Shown here piece after piece: positions 45,323 through 59,200 of a DNA stretch of 64,000 nt. The DNA lies in assembly GCA_000226015.1 (NCBI GenBank), contig JH155348.1:196209-260208 (forward strand), given 5' to 3'. Every line of letters starts with the position of its first letter. Positions within the stretch are counted from its first letter, which is position 1. The notes below the pieces were generated by a model. It was given only the letters and a program-made list of their open reading frames with translations, was not told the origin of the DNA and did no database searches. This DNA is from Mnemiopsis leidyi. Its lineage: Eukaryota > Ctenophora > Tentaculata > Lobata > Bolinopsidae. Both the position numbers and the translations under genes were made by a program.

Positions 45323-48300
45323 ATGTATGGACAATCACAATCGGACGGGCATCCCAGGAAATTGGGGGGAATAGTACACCCAGGCTCCAAAACCATGATG
45401 AAAGTCAAGCGATCGCAGACCGTCTCCAAACAAATTAGGAGGCTTTCTACCTTGCAACAAAATCGAGCTAACATGATGAGATCCAGTAAAAATTTATTTG
45501 AAACAGAAGACATCCTCTCAAAGATCATACAAAAACCGGGATGGAAATTTACGTTGTTCCTCATCGGTATTCTCTACTCCAGTGCCGTGAGTTTTGTTAG
45601 ATCTTAATTTAAGTTTTTTGTTTGATAAGTTGATAATTCGCTATGATATCATGATTCAACTTAAAACATAAAGAACTTGCTTTTTAAGTGCCCCGACACT
45701 TTTCAGATTGGAGGGGCTCAGACCTTGTTTCACAGTTTAGCCGGACACGTACCCTACTCTGATTGGGACTGTATAGGTACTCCGGAGAGCAACCCTAAAT
45801 GTTTTGAGGCTACCAAGAATCTAAACCGTCAAACAAGTCAGTCAGGTTCAATTTTTTATCCAAACACAAACAATTTGTCTTCTTATCACTATTTTGTAAA
45901 GTGCACGGCTAAATGTTGAAGCTTCACATCACTTTCATTCTTTACCAGACGGCAGCATTTTCAACAAAACTACAATATGTGAGAACAACCTAAAAGCAGG
46001 ATTACACTTTCTTTGGGACAGTTCTGATGTCAACTTCTTCTCTACCGAATGGGGACTTTACTGCAAAGAGATGGGCTCCGTCAAAGACTTGATCGTCCAG
46101 ATGTTTTATGCAGGAAGTGCTCTAGGGACGTTGATAGCGTGGTGAGTAGTCAACTGTCATAAAGCTTTAGGTTGCATAATTTTAATTCTGGTGTTTTTTA
46201 AGGCAAGACAATCGATTTAACACCATCAGCATCGCAATAACCCCGCCGCTGCACCCAGGGTGCTTTACGACACGGTCGGTAGGAGAACATCAGCTCTGGC
46301 CGGCCTGATGATCGCTGCCTCTGCAAGTGCCATTTCTGCGTTCGCCCCGGGCGCCTACGTTATGATGATACACCGATTTTTGCAAGGTACTCGAACATAT
46401 TGCTATTACTATTAGATTTTGAGCGACGTAAAAGATTGACTATGGGAAAGGAACATATTCAAATTATTTAGCCAAATTCAAAAATTGAAAAAAAATTATT
46501 CCTTGTTTCAGGCATGGCACTGTTCATCTATTACACAGCTGTCTATATCTACCTTATGGAAATAGTCCCGATAAAGTTCAGAGTGGTGGTGTCCACACTT
46601 TACATGATATTTTGGTCCCTGGGCTACTTTCTTGAGATTATTGTGTTTATCCTTGCAGACAAGTAAGCAGAACTAAGATGATACTGCAAACTTTCATGTT
46701 TTATTTACATGATGTCTATTTTATCATTTCCTCCATTTAACAACTCAATATCTTTTACAGTTGGGGAACAGTTATGTCTGCGATGGCTCTGTTGCTCACA
46801 CTAGCACTGATTCCTCTCCTTTTTGGACCAGACTCTCCAAGATTTAAACTAGTCATCCTCCGTAAGATTACACTTTTTGCCATTGATGATATCAATTCAG
46901 CCTACGATGCTGCCAATATGTGCGTCATAAAACAGTTTCATTTCTACATAAAAATCTCATTATCATTAAACTTGAAGTTTAACGGCAGCTCATTCATAAA
47001 GGAAGAGAGGAGGAGGCAAGAAAAGAGCTTGAGCTGCTGTTTGGTTTTAATGATGAGCGTTTCCAGTTCAAAGAATACCGAGCAGCTCTCACCTTTCATG
47101 AGCAGCGCATGGACGAGATCACCGGACTTAACATTTTGAGACTTCATCCGTACGGCACATTTATTGAGCCTTTAAGTTAATCTTCGGCTTGCATTCAATT
47201 TATGTTGATAATCAGAAGCATTTTAGAGCTTTGCAAGACAAAAATTACTGGAATACTGGTTTGTTCACGCTATAAAACCTACCAGGAAGTTTGTCAAAGA
47301 AATACTGGTTCTGATGGTTCTGTGGTTTGTTGCTGGATTCTCCTACTACGGCTTTATTTACAGTTTCAGTTCACTGAGCGACCACATTGTTCGCCGCTCC
47401 ATATACAGCGGTAAGTACCGTCGGAATTCTATTGGTCGATTAAGTCTGCCATGGAATACCCATCATATTATTTGAAATTAAAGTAAACCACCGAAAACAC
47501 GTTTTCAAGAAACAATTTTTCCATATTTAAACCTAGCAGTAGCAGTTATTTGATCAATCCATTTACAACTTTTAGTACTTGGGGAGCTTGCAGCCAACTT
47601 AATAGCAGTTTTTCCCCTCCACTTCCTTGGGCGGAAGCGAACCTGTCAACTCTTCTTTTTACTTGGTAAGGAAAATTTCGAATAGTTCATGGCACTTGCT
47701 GTGTTTTGTACGGCTTGATTTACAAGTTAGAATCTGCAGATTATTCTCATCAATACTTTTAGTGTTCTACTACACTGATCGCACGATAGTTGTTGTACTT
47801 ATAATTTTGCTACTACCCCTTAGCCGGAGTTTCTTTTGTGGTGACAATGTTCCCGTTTCCTACCATCAAGAACATCATTTCTGTTCAAGATTTCTCGGCA
47901 CTCCTAGGTAACATGGGAGTAACCGCTGCCTTCACTGGTCTCTATCTTTACACCTTTGAGCTGTCTCCAACCACCCACAGGGGCAGAATATTCAACACAT
48001 GCCAGTTTATCGGACGGATAGGTGAGTCCTCCCCAGGTTACATTTTATGGTATTAAGACCACAATATAATAGATCACGATAGAACATGTTGGTCAGAATT
48101 CTTGGGGAGGAGTGGGAATCTTTTCTATCACGTGACTGCTTAACTTGATATTGATTGGTCATTTGGTCATATATCTGGCCTCTTATTGGTCAATTACTGT
48201 CAAGTGTCACACGATGGGAACGATTTCAGACGTCTATACTCCACACAGATCAGAATGTGGCGGTAGAGAATGTAGACTAGATAGACAAAATATTGCAAGA

Positions 48301-49023
48301 CAAGGGTGCTAGATTTTGTGTTTCACTTTCAGCACATTATCACTTTTTTCTAAATAACGAGATAAATTGCCTAAAGTCAAATATACCTATTGTGAAAAAG
48401 CTTCTATTTTCAATCCGCAGGGTCGGTTGCTGGAGCCCGATCACACGCTCTCTACGAATTGAACAAATACTGCGCCATGATAGTCTTCGCAGCACTAAAT
48501 ATAGTTTGTTTTGCCCTCCTATTCTTCATGCCAGTAACGAAAGGAACTCCTACACCTAATGTACCTGTTGAGGTAACTGACAATATATATCATTACTTTA
48601 TTTGCTACTTTATTTATTCTACTTTATTATTTGCTACTTTACAAAATTACTGCTGTATGCATTGCTGTCACGACTATAAACTACAGCTATATATAACTAA
48701 AGAGTTATAAATTAAAGTTAAGTACACTCCAGGTAACCACACAAAATGAACTCACCTCAGACAAAATGCTCACATCACACAAAATCTGGAGGAATTTCGA
48801 GGGGTCTGTACTCCCTCCGCACAGCAGTAAACTTGTTTTTGTTTCACTGACTGACATACCGGAGACGTGAATACCGGATACGTAAATACGTAAACCTATT
48901 TCTCAGGTTGAGCGAAGAAGAAATACAGTTGTTAACAACAATTCGTCAGAAAAGTCTGAATCAAGCTCAAAGAGGGGTAGTGGCGGAAACCAGCTGTATG
49001 ATCTCCCGACAACCTCTTTTTGA
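45323..49023 (+). CDS. SLC22-like organic ion transporter
   Basis: Plasma-membrane MFS carrier of the organic cation/anion transporter type. Exons: 45323-45586, 45707-45845, 45949-46141, 46259-46386, 46512-46662, 46761-46851, 46989-47149, 47286-47410, 47576-47665, 47824-48021, 48421-48572 and 48907-49023, about 602 residues. Family marks are the TEDILSKI start of TM1, a large cysteine-containing extracellular loop after it, STEWGLYCKEMGSVKDLIVQ before TM2, DTVGRRTSALAG after TM2, YLMEIVPIKFR at TM4-5, GPDSPRF after TM6, HFLGRKRTCQ after TM8 and YTFELSPTTHRG at TM10-11. The exon 6 donor (GTCATC) is weak and was chosen for phase; a stronger GTAAG lies 11 bases further on but breaks the conserved frame. 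The C-terminal tail is serine-rich. It is only distantly related to the SVOP-like pair at the left end. Confidence 0.88.
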
Positions 49024-50292
49024 GCGAATCCTGGCTGATTTGAGCGATTCCTGACTGATGCTAATAAAGGATTTTAGAATGGCCTTGAAGTGAGTGAAGA
49101 TTATCAAATCTTCACAGTACTGTGATCGCTCAACTTCATCAGTGTGACGGGTGGAGCCCGGGCAAGGTATATGGATTGAGATACAATTTGAAACCTGGTT
49201 ATTTCGTAGGCTAACAACTGTGCTGCGGATGCAATGAAGCAGCTGTAAATTTGAAAATTCTATGTTTGAGTTTTAATCAGCTCAAGTTTTCCCAGTTGAT
49301 AACATGGAGCATTGTTTTCGGACATCGGCAAATAATGTTTCGAAAGTATTCTTCAAATTTATTTGCATAACAACGGCAACAATCGTGATTTTATCGAATT
49401 GTTACTAGCTCATTTTTTGACTCTATCTCTAATCATTAATACTAGCTTTAATCATTAATACATTCTCTATTTGAAGACTCAAAAAATCAGTCGCTCATAA
49501 ACTTTGTCAATAAAATTCTATTTTTGTATTATTTTCATGATACAAAAAATACTACATAAACAAATCGTTGTAAAACACAGAGTCCCTCAAAAAGGGAGTA
49601 AAAATCAAATATAAAACTTGTCCTCGCAATGCAGCGGAACCTTTAAACGAAGTGATTTAATAAACTTATTCTTATAGCTGATCCTACGACTGATTAATAA
49701 AGATAATATCATTAACTAAAATAAGATTAATCTGTGGTCAGTTTAGCTACGCCTCGACATACTATTAGCTGATTTATGCGTACTTTCTGCAACATATTAA
49801 TATATTCGGTCAAAAATATCATGTCAGCATACCCGTGTTTGCAAGAAATAGAGATCAGCTTAACTAAATTTACTATAAAACGTTGTATATTGATCAATAT
49901 GTTAATGTACTGAGTACTCGGTCAGTTAGACTCCCTTTACTGATTAAATAATAAATAAATTGATCATTAATAAACATGATACAGTTCATTAAATTTCAAA
50001 ATCAATCTTCAGTTCAACAAAACGAGCATCGACTCGATGCTTTGACCTTATTCTGCTCTACTTCAAGCTACAAAATAAGTTTTTCAGCTTGTCCCGGTCA
50101 TGACTGTCCACAATTTTCCGAGGTCTCGTTCATCTCCCCCAAATTTTCCAGAGTTAAACCTTCCTAGTAACCATTACCCCTCAACATCTTCTTCTCCTTC
50201 AACTTCTCCCTTCTGACAAAAGCCCTTTGAAGTGTGACTATCCGAACAATTCTGAAGTTCCTACACTCTCAGTGCAATGACCACGTGACTGA
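49024..50292. other. Intergenic, AT-rich, nothing recognised
   Basis: Convergent 3' ends of the SLC22-like gene (+) and the CCP/FN3 receptor (-) face each other here. No open frame, repeat array or motif of note was seen apart from AT-rich stretches around 49500-49990. Confidence 0.6.
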
Positions 50293-53200
50293 TCACACGA
50301 GAGCGGATTTAGTGGATACTGTGTCGTCCTCACAGTTAGTGCTGTACAAAGCGGGGTTGAAGTAGACGTTGTCCAGATCCTCTGTTATCCCGCTGTCACT
50401 GTCTGCTATCGTCATACGTAATTCCTGGTAGTTGGGACTTCTGGTTACTACGAGCTGGTTACTCAGGCTGGTTACTAAAGTTCTTGGTTACTAAGCAACT
50501 ACTAGTGAATCTTTGCATATTCTCACACACAAATGCTCGACCGCTCTTCCAAATTTACCCACATTCCCCAACTACATTGTTTTTCTATTATATCTATCAG
50601 GCGAGCCTAAATTGTCTTTGTACTAACCTACCATCATTAAACACTCTGCATGCACTTTCTTTCACTTTGCATTCATAGTGGTCTAAATACCACTTCATGA
50701 AATAAATTCTTTCAGAAATTCAGAAATACGCAACTCATTTCTGCTCGCAAATTGTCTCTCCGGCGGCTGACTGCAAATTCGCACAAATTTATCCTTTCAC
50801 AAAACTTCTCTCTTTCTCGAAGAACTTCAAAAACATTTTCTTTAACGAAAACGCATCTTTCACTGTCATACTCATAGTCAGCTTTCTACACGCACAACCG
50901 TCACACTAAATATTCCTGGGGCAAAAAATAGCTATAATGATAACACAAATTCTATGCACATTTCATTAAAGAACTTCATAAATCATTTCCTTGTGTTTAA
51001 AAAGACTAGAACAAACCTGAGATCCGTAAGAGGTAGCTTTACTGCGGCCGGATTGCGCTCTCAGTAGTTCGTTATCCCACCTGCACAGAAATCTGTCAGC
51101 TGTCCAGATACTGTTGTAAAAGTTACAATAGTTGCACCTTTAAGTTTAACGTTGCCATAGCAGCATGAATCTTCAAATAAAATGCGGCAGCTGCGATTGT
51201 TGCGAACAAAACGAAAACAGGTGCACTCTACAAGTGCTAAAGCAGTACAGGGGGACTGGGGAGTAAGATGAAACATGCGTTACCAAACTGCCTTAGTACT
51301 TAACGTTATAGAGAGTAAAAATTAAATTAGAGATAGATCAAAAATCAAAGTACTTACTTATTCTCGAAGAAAGCATCATCGTTTACTAATGTTTTTGGTT
51401 GCATGTTCATGTCCGGCGAGGCAGCCCTGAGTTACACCATGATCAAGCAAAACACGTGACGAACCTCTCGTCAAATCAAACAACTAATTCAATTTTTTAT
51501 TTATATCATACTGGGATTGTAAATGAAAAACAATCGTGAACTACAAAAGTTTACCCTTTTTTAGAGGTTTCCTTTGCTTTCTTGGCGTTGTAACTGCCCT
51601 GAGTTCTTCTCTTTCTGATGACGATGATCAAAATGATGAGGACGAGAACCAGGAAGACACCAACACCGACTATAATGTAGTACATGGTGTAGTCCGCAGC
51701 AGTTTCAGGGTCTACTACTGCCCCTGCAAACATTGGCGTTACACTCACATGTACAGTTCACGCTTGGAGGGGTTTCAATTGTAATTACTTAAATTCTAAG
51801 TAACAACAATAGCAGGCGCAGACTGTAAATTAGTAAATAATTAAATACAAGAAATTAGAAAATAATTGAAATACCTTTATCTGTACACTCTACAATAGAA
51901 ACGATAATATTCTTGTCGTCCAGATAGACGTAGGAGTTGTGGCCAATACAGAGAAGTTGTATCTCCTTGACACGCGTCATCTCACCTGGGGAACAAGGTC
52001 AATCTTCTATTTATTCACTTCCAGGGGTGTAGTAATGCAAGGTTTGTTAACTTCACAGACAGACTGCTTACTTATCCAAAATATACAAACATACATAAAA
52101 ACAGTACAATGCACACAATTACAGGAAATAAAAACACAAACAAATATAAAGAGCAACATACCAGTTTTACTGTCTTTCTTGTCAGCTAAGTAACCATCAA
52201 TACACTTGACGGTGGATGTATTACCCACGTAATCAAACTGAGTTGTTTCTTGGCAGTTCTCACACTGCAGTGTACCACAGTCCGCTGGTTAGATAACAAC
52301 GTCAATATCGCCTTTAATATACATATTTTCATTGACATATACTATGCAAAGACTGAGAATATCGCTAAAAATCAGAAAAAAAAAACTACAGGAAAATGAA
52401 TTACTGCTCTGAATCCAGTAGGATTTGAGTCAGCACTAAAAAAGTCCAACAACCCGTTAAATGCTTGACCTGTATTGAACGACTTGAGGAAAGTCTTCAT
52501 GCCATAACCTTCACCACTTGCAGCCTGGGCTATTGTGATATCGTATGTTGAGGAAGTAGTCAGATTGGCAAGTTCCAGCTCTTCAACATCAGCTGAAACC
52601 GGGAGACGGGTTATAGAATACGATCATTAGTACAAGCAGCTGTAGAATCTGTCCTAATTTGCAAATATGATATATTTTGAAGCATTATTCGCAGCAAAAT
52701 CTGAATTTTTAAATCTCCCAACAAATGTAGTTGCTATGTAAAACCTGGAAATTGTTTCTGATCAGTTTTTCCACTGTGGCTGTAAAACACGATGTACTCA
52801 GTTCCATCGGTCTGAACCATGTTGGTTCGAGTTGACGGTTCAGAGGTTGCAGAAACTCGCTTGATGACAGCGCTGTCGCCCCGGGTCGTCACCTCAAACT
52901 GGTCCTTTTTGGGCGCAGGCGGGGCTAAAAGTAGTGGAGGTAAAGTCTGGTGTGGTCGTAATATTTTTATCCTTTTATAGGAAGTCGCAATAAGAATCAC
53001 CAAGGGAAACCGCTTAATCTAAACAAGGAGGATTGAACAAAACATAAAAATGCCCAGTCGTAACGATTTTCAACGAAATATATGAACTAGTACTCACGAG
53101 CTGAGAGCTGCATCTCCAGCATATCTCCTGGGAACTCCGCGTTTATTTCCTTAACCTCTCTAATTGCCCATATCTGTAGTTTGTAGGTTGTATCTGAGTT

Positions 53201-56200
53201 GAAGTCCACATAATCGATTTTAGCCGAGGTGGGCCAGTTGGTTCCCGAGCTGGTACCGTTCTTGAAAAGTTTAACTTCGTATTTGGTAGCGCTGTCCACA
53301 GTGCTGAACAAGAAGTGTAAGGTAGATTTTGTGAAGAATAAACTTCACAATGGTTCCATTGCCAGCAAACAATGTGACAATCAACAACAATAGTGTAAAT
53401 ACCAGCAAAAATATTGTGACTGATTATCGAGGTTGATCAACTTACGTCCATTCGACAGTCACAGCAGATTCTACAACTTTACTAGTAACCGTTGAGCTGT
53501 CCACTCGGCTGGGCCCTGAAACAAGTAAATGTTAATTGTTAATTTAAAAAGATGTACACATCCAGTCATATCTATCTGTTTTGTGTATTTGAAAATATTC
53601 CAGTGTTTCTTAATAGATTCCCTGTTCTTTTTTCAATGATTATTAAGCCTCATTCCCCACTGAACAGCTGCAAAAATTTGGTATTAAGCTGTACGTTTTG
53701 TTTCCATGAAACCGGATCAAGTGTCGGATTTACAATCATGACGTGTTTCGGGTGACGGTTTCGAGGTCACGTGACAATATCAAGTAAAGTCTTATCAGAC
53801 ACCCTCAACATACCAACCGTTCTCATTTCACTGCTTTCTAAAAGCCTATCGGATCTCCACAGGTTTCATTGACTACCTCCAATATAAGCCGATGCAGCGA
53901 CCTCAACTCCAACATTGTTTTTGATTTCGGTTCAGGAATCGTCAATTTCAGTCTAATCCTATGGAGAATTACATGATTTACAACCCCATCTACCCCACCG
54001 GCTACCACGGACCTCCCTACCCCGTCCCAGCCGAACAAAACGTCTATATCTCCAACTATTTCCTGGGAAACACCACACTGGAGGCTGGGGGAGGGTATAA
54101 CCCCTACCCCAGACCTCACCTCAGGTACCCCGGATCAGATCTCCACAGCTCTTACCAAACTCAGGAGGGAAAATCTCAGACTACATATCACGGTGACAAG
54201 TTCGGAAGTTACACTGATCTCCCTAAAAGTGAGCAGTACAACAACCCCGAGAAGACGGCAGAGTACTCCTCCCTCTACCCTCCAGACAACAGGACTTTCA
54301 GAGATGACATGTTCGGACAAAACGCTCAGTTTGATGTTTGGGGAAGTGTTAAAGACGAACCTGTAGATTCGACGGAGGGACAATCTTCTTGCGTTTACAG
54401 CAACAACCCCATTAAGTCAGAGAAAACAGTACCACAGGAGCAGATCAGATTACACAATACTCTTACAGATCAGAAGGAGAATCAGATCCCACAGTTCACC
54501 TACCATGGTCCAGCTCCCCTCACCGAACAGAACTTCAACTACAACCAGCAGCGGGAGGCAGCTCTAGTTGACCAGATCCAGGAGGCTCACCTGCAGGCGG
54601 ACCACAAGAGGGTAATGGAAATGATTGCAACCAACTGCTTTTCCTCGACACACCACGATATGCTACAAGAGCTGTGGTTGTCAGCAGTGTACGGGTTTGC
54701 CAAGTCGAGACGAGGCAAGGCCCCCAACGCTGTGGACAGATATCGACTAAGGAAGAAGTACCCCTTCCCTGCTACTGTCTGGGACGGGGAGAGAACACTT
54801 TACTGCTACAAGCAGAGTGCTAGGGACCAACTGGAGGAGTTTTATCAGCAGAACAAGTACCCCACCCCACTGGAGAAAAAAGAGCTGTCCGAGAGGTGCG
54901 ATCTGACCTACATGCAGGTGTGTAACTGGTTTAAAAACAAGCGGATGAGGGGGAAGGAGCAGGGCTGTCGGCAGCAGAGGAACTCGTAGATTGTTTGATG
55001 AAATCTAAGTGGGTTACGTGCAAGCTGTAAGAATGCTGAATTAGATTGTTAAGATATTTCAATTTTATGTGCGGTTAATGCCCTCTTTGTCACCACTTCG
55101 ATGGGCAACAAAAATGTTTATATTAAAATATATGAATATAAGTACTCAAAGTTTAATGTTTTGCGACAAATCATTTTATTTGCGACAAAACATTTTATTT
55201 TATTTGCGAATTGATTAAGATCCTCAGTATTTACAGTAATTGAAGCTACCATTTCGGAATTCCGAATTGTGGATGAGAAGAATGGTTTTTGATGAGCAAT
55301 TTAAAATTGAAATGATAATTGATATATGTCGAGATGCATATAATACGTATTGTGAAATTTAAGCAGACAAGTGCGTATTATTCTTTGTTTATATTTCCTA
55401 AACTACTGTAAAAAACATTTAACTATTGAACAAGACCTGACAAGTGAACATTTGTCATTAAAGTGAGTACTAAGTGACGTAAGTTAAACGTATTCTTTAT
55501 TCACAATCAAGATTAAAACAAACTTGAAACTATAGCAATATATTCATGTTTGATCGATCAACTTATGTAAGTGCATATTTGTATGCAGCTTCAGCTACCT
55601 TAGCTGGTCAACAAGAAATTTCACTAATTGTTGGTTTCATGTTATTTGATCTGGTCAATGCGTCAATACGAGGTCCGTTAATATTATCAAGTTAGGTGAT
55701 AATTCATTTTAAGTAAGCACTAAGCTAAGCAATCCCAGCTTACAGCTAAGCTAGCTATTTAAGCCAGCTAGCTAACTTTAAATATTCGATAAAAGCATTA
55801 CGCGCGGCGCGCAAATGGTCATAGTGCGATTTGACAACTAAAAAGTTAATACAAATCATAACATCGCGTGTGCAGTATGGCTCGTAAGGAACTAAGGTTT
55901 GTTTGCCACAAGCAAGACGCCATTTCCGAAACAGCTTGCGCGTCAATGGTTATCAGTAAAATCAAGAAAAGCTTAGAACAACACAGCAGTCAAATGCAAT
56001 AAATTAAATTTCACGCTAAAGATATGTGAAATCTGTGAAGTTTACATCTTACACTTTCACAAACGTGAAATTTATTCTCTGCTTGAGGCGCACGTGCCAC
56101 CAAATATAACAAGCAATGAACGATAGTCGCTGAGGTCATCTTCTTACACGCAGATTATCCCCAAATAAGGAGATAATGATATGAAGAAAGTTAATTAAAC

Positions 56201-59200
56201 CACTTCAAGTCAGATATACACTAGTTTGGGACCAGGTGTCGAAACTTTGAATGTGTGATTTCTACTTTAAGTAAGTGAGTAGTAGGTTTCTGGTTTCACG
56301 GTCATAAAGTTAGACACATATTGTGTACTTTGATCAAAAAGCCACATGAAATTTAAGGTCATATTCAATGGAAATGGCTTGTTCACGGTTTTTGAAACAG
56401 TGTCATTGACATTTTTAGCCAACACCCATATCTATCAAGGTAGGTTATTGCTATATTGAGGTAAGACTAGTGATCACTAATCTGCATATATACCATAATT
56501 GTAAAAACATAAGACTGTCCAGTAAAGGCAACTGTAGTCCAAGTTTCAACTTACCCGTATAAACATCAGTAACTTCAGGGTCGCCACGTCCCCCAAACTC
56601 AGCAGGTAAAACTACACTAGTGTTTACTGAATAAGTGGAGGCAGGTTCCAGATTCGGGAGTCCTATCGGTTTGTCTTTATCAGTTTTGGGAATATCTTTA
56701 ATAACATTGTCTCCCTTGTTCATATACTGCACTTGGTACCTGGGACAGAGATGAGTTAGATCGATAAAGCATACTTTAGCCTACACTCTACAGTCTATTT
56801 TACTAGATGTGTTATTCTTTCAATAATCCAAATAGTGGTGTAAATTATTCGACCAAAACTTCAGCACTAAGCACACACATAAGATTGCGTGTTTTAATAT
56901 TAAATTATTAAGACAAGATAACACTGTTATCTGACACGAAACACGTTCTTGTAACACTATATCAATATTTTGCATCACTTCAGATGAAGAGCCGCAGTAA
57001 CAATTCCCCATCAAGCATTAAGCAGTGATCTGCACAACTCACACATCTTGTTGTTGCTACACCACAACTAATACATGACAAGCTAAACTGTGTTTTGTTT
57101 ATTTCGCACCGCTTTTTCCTCTTAAGCATTTCGTCAGACATACACTTCTGAGGACTAGAGATTGTGTACGTTTTCAAATCGAGACGGCCACTTACGCCGC
57201 ACTTTGCGGGCTTAAATCGGCCAATGTGGGAGTGCGAAGAGTAATTCATCTTCTGTAACACCACTGGCGAATTACGATAGGGCTGTTAGCATCGACTCAT
57301 TTATTGCTAGAATATGAAAAGGATGCATTCTAATGAGGCTGAATATATTGCACTGATAAATGCGTCTATTGGATAAATTCTAAGGAGGAAAATAATAACT
57401 CAATATCCCACTCATTTTTAGAATATGATAGGAAATTAGACGCTGCTGCTATTTAAAATCTTTCCATTACATTTTGTTACTGACTGATTCATTTTTGTAA
57501 ATCTACTCTAACTGGTAAATAGAGTGTTTTATCTATAGGTCTAACCGACGTCCGACAAGCATATTCATCGATTAAACAATCCGAGTTGAACAGAATTTGA
57601 TATATCGCTTTGAACGCAAAAAAGTAGATGTCGGTAGACTTACGAGACTGGCTGATCAAGTACAATCTTTTCTAACTCTGAGTTACTAGGGTGAGCTAGT
57701 TTGATGGATACAGTGGTACTGGTAGATCCTTCTTGTGCAGCTGCTGGGGACGGGGGTCCTGGAGGAAGGTGAGGATTAGATCGGACATTTCCTAACTCTG
57801 ATCAAAAGGAGAGGATTAGCTCCCTCGTTCTTCAGACTTTAATTCAGCCCTATCTATTCACATACTAGATACTTCTATGCATTACTCATTTTATATGATG
57901 ATAAATGACAAAGATTAATAACAGCTTGAAATAACTCAGTAAATTGAAAACAAATAAAAATATCAAAACAAGACTTACCAGGATAAATGTTGTCCTGTGT
58001 AACTTTTATCACCCTGTTAGTTCCGTCCACAACTGAAGTTGTCTTCACCTCCACACTCAACGGTTCATACTCAGACACAGTCACTTCCTTCTTCACGTTT
58101 GGTTCTGCTTGTATCGTCGCAAAAGTCTTAGCTCCTGTTTGTGGAGAATTCAATGACTGAGAACCAGCTGGGCTACCCACCATCATCTAGGTTAATGGCG
58201 GAGATTTAAATTTGAACAATTATGGCATGTACGCCCAGTACCTGTAATCGTGAAGTTAACAGTTGTGTTGTCGTTACTGTGGTCTTTTCCGTCGTTTATT
58301 TTTCCCTCCAGTTCAACCTTTTTCGTTCCCGTACTGGCATGTGCCAATTCAGCGTATACTGCAAGAAATAAAATATCAACTAGGACAACATTTATTCATC
58401 AATAAAGATCTAGTCATCTACTCTATCTCTCTATTTGATATTATATGAACATCATTGTCAATAAACTAAGCTAATCGTAATTCTAGTTAGAATACAGACA
58501 CCCCGGTTGCAAGTTGGCCTTATATGGCAGTGATGTACATTGTACAAGCAATAGTGTGTAAAAACACTGGTTCTTGCTTCCAACAACATTTACATTTTAC
58601 AGTTAGAATTGTTATATCGCATAAATTTGACAATATTTCTTCCTGGTTTATTTTATCTTTTTTGTCCTTTTTTGACTAGGATTGAAATAAATATCCATTA
58701 TTCATGATCATTCATCACTTAGTTTGAAATTTAGTTCTCGTTCGTGATTCCTTCCTCACATCGACCCAAGTAACCAACAAATGGATAAGAAATAAGAATA
58801 TCAGGGCAGGACATGAGCCGGTACACAAAATAACTGAGCTGGGTTCCATGTGAAACACTACACCCCAACTCTCCCCACCAATTATCTTCAGGATCTAGAT
58901 TCTCGCTCTGACATTCAATCCTGCCCACATGTTTTAAATACAGAGAGAGTGGGAGGCATGTGATGCTCGGGGTGCTATGGAGTACTGGGAGCAACCTTCT
59001 GTTTGGGATAACTAACTTTTAGGGGATTATAAACTTCACCAGTTATTCTGCAGTACAGGGTCATGTTAATTACAAAACTCTAAACTTGATAAAATGATAA
59101 ATGTTTCAACCTAATTCCTCAATGATAGTACAAAATGCTATAAGAATAAGTAGTCGTTAAATGTTGGCGATAAAGTAAAGAGCCGTAATCTCACTTCGCG

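Noticed and set aside
58731-58994. 87-codon minus-strand frame with several cysteines within the receptor gene
   Set aside because: The cysteine spacing does not fit a CCP, and flanking exons 60337-60543 and 58242-58358 join in phase without it.
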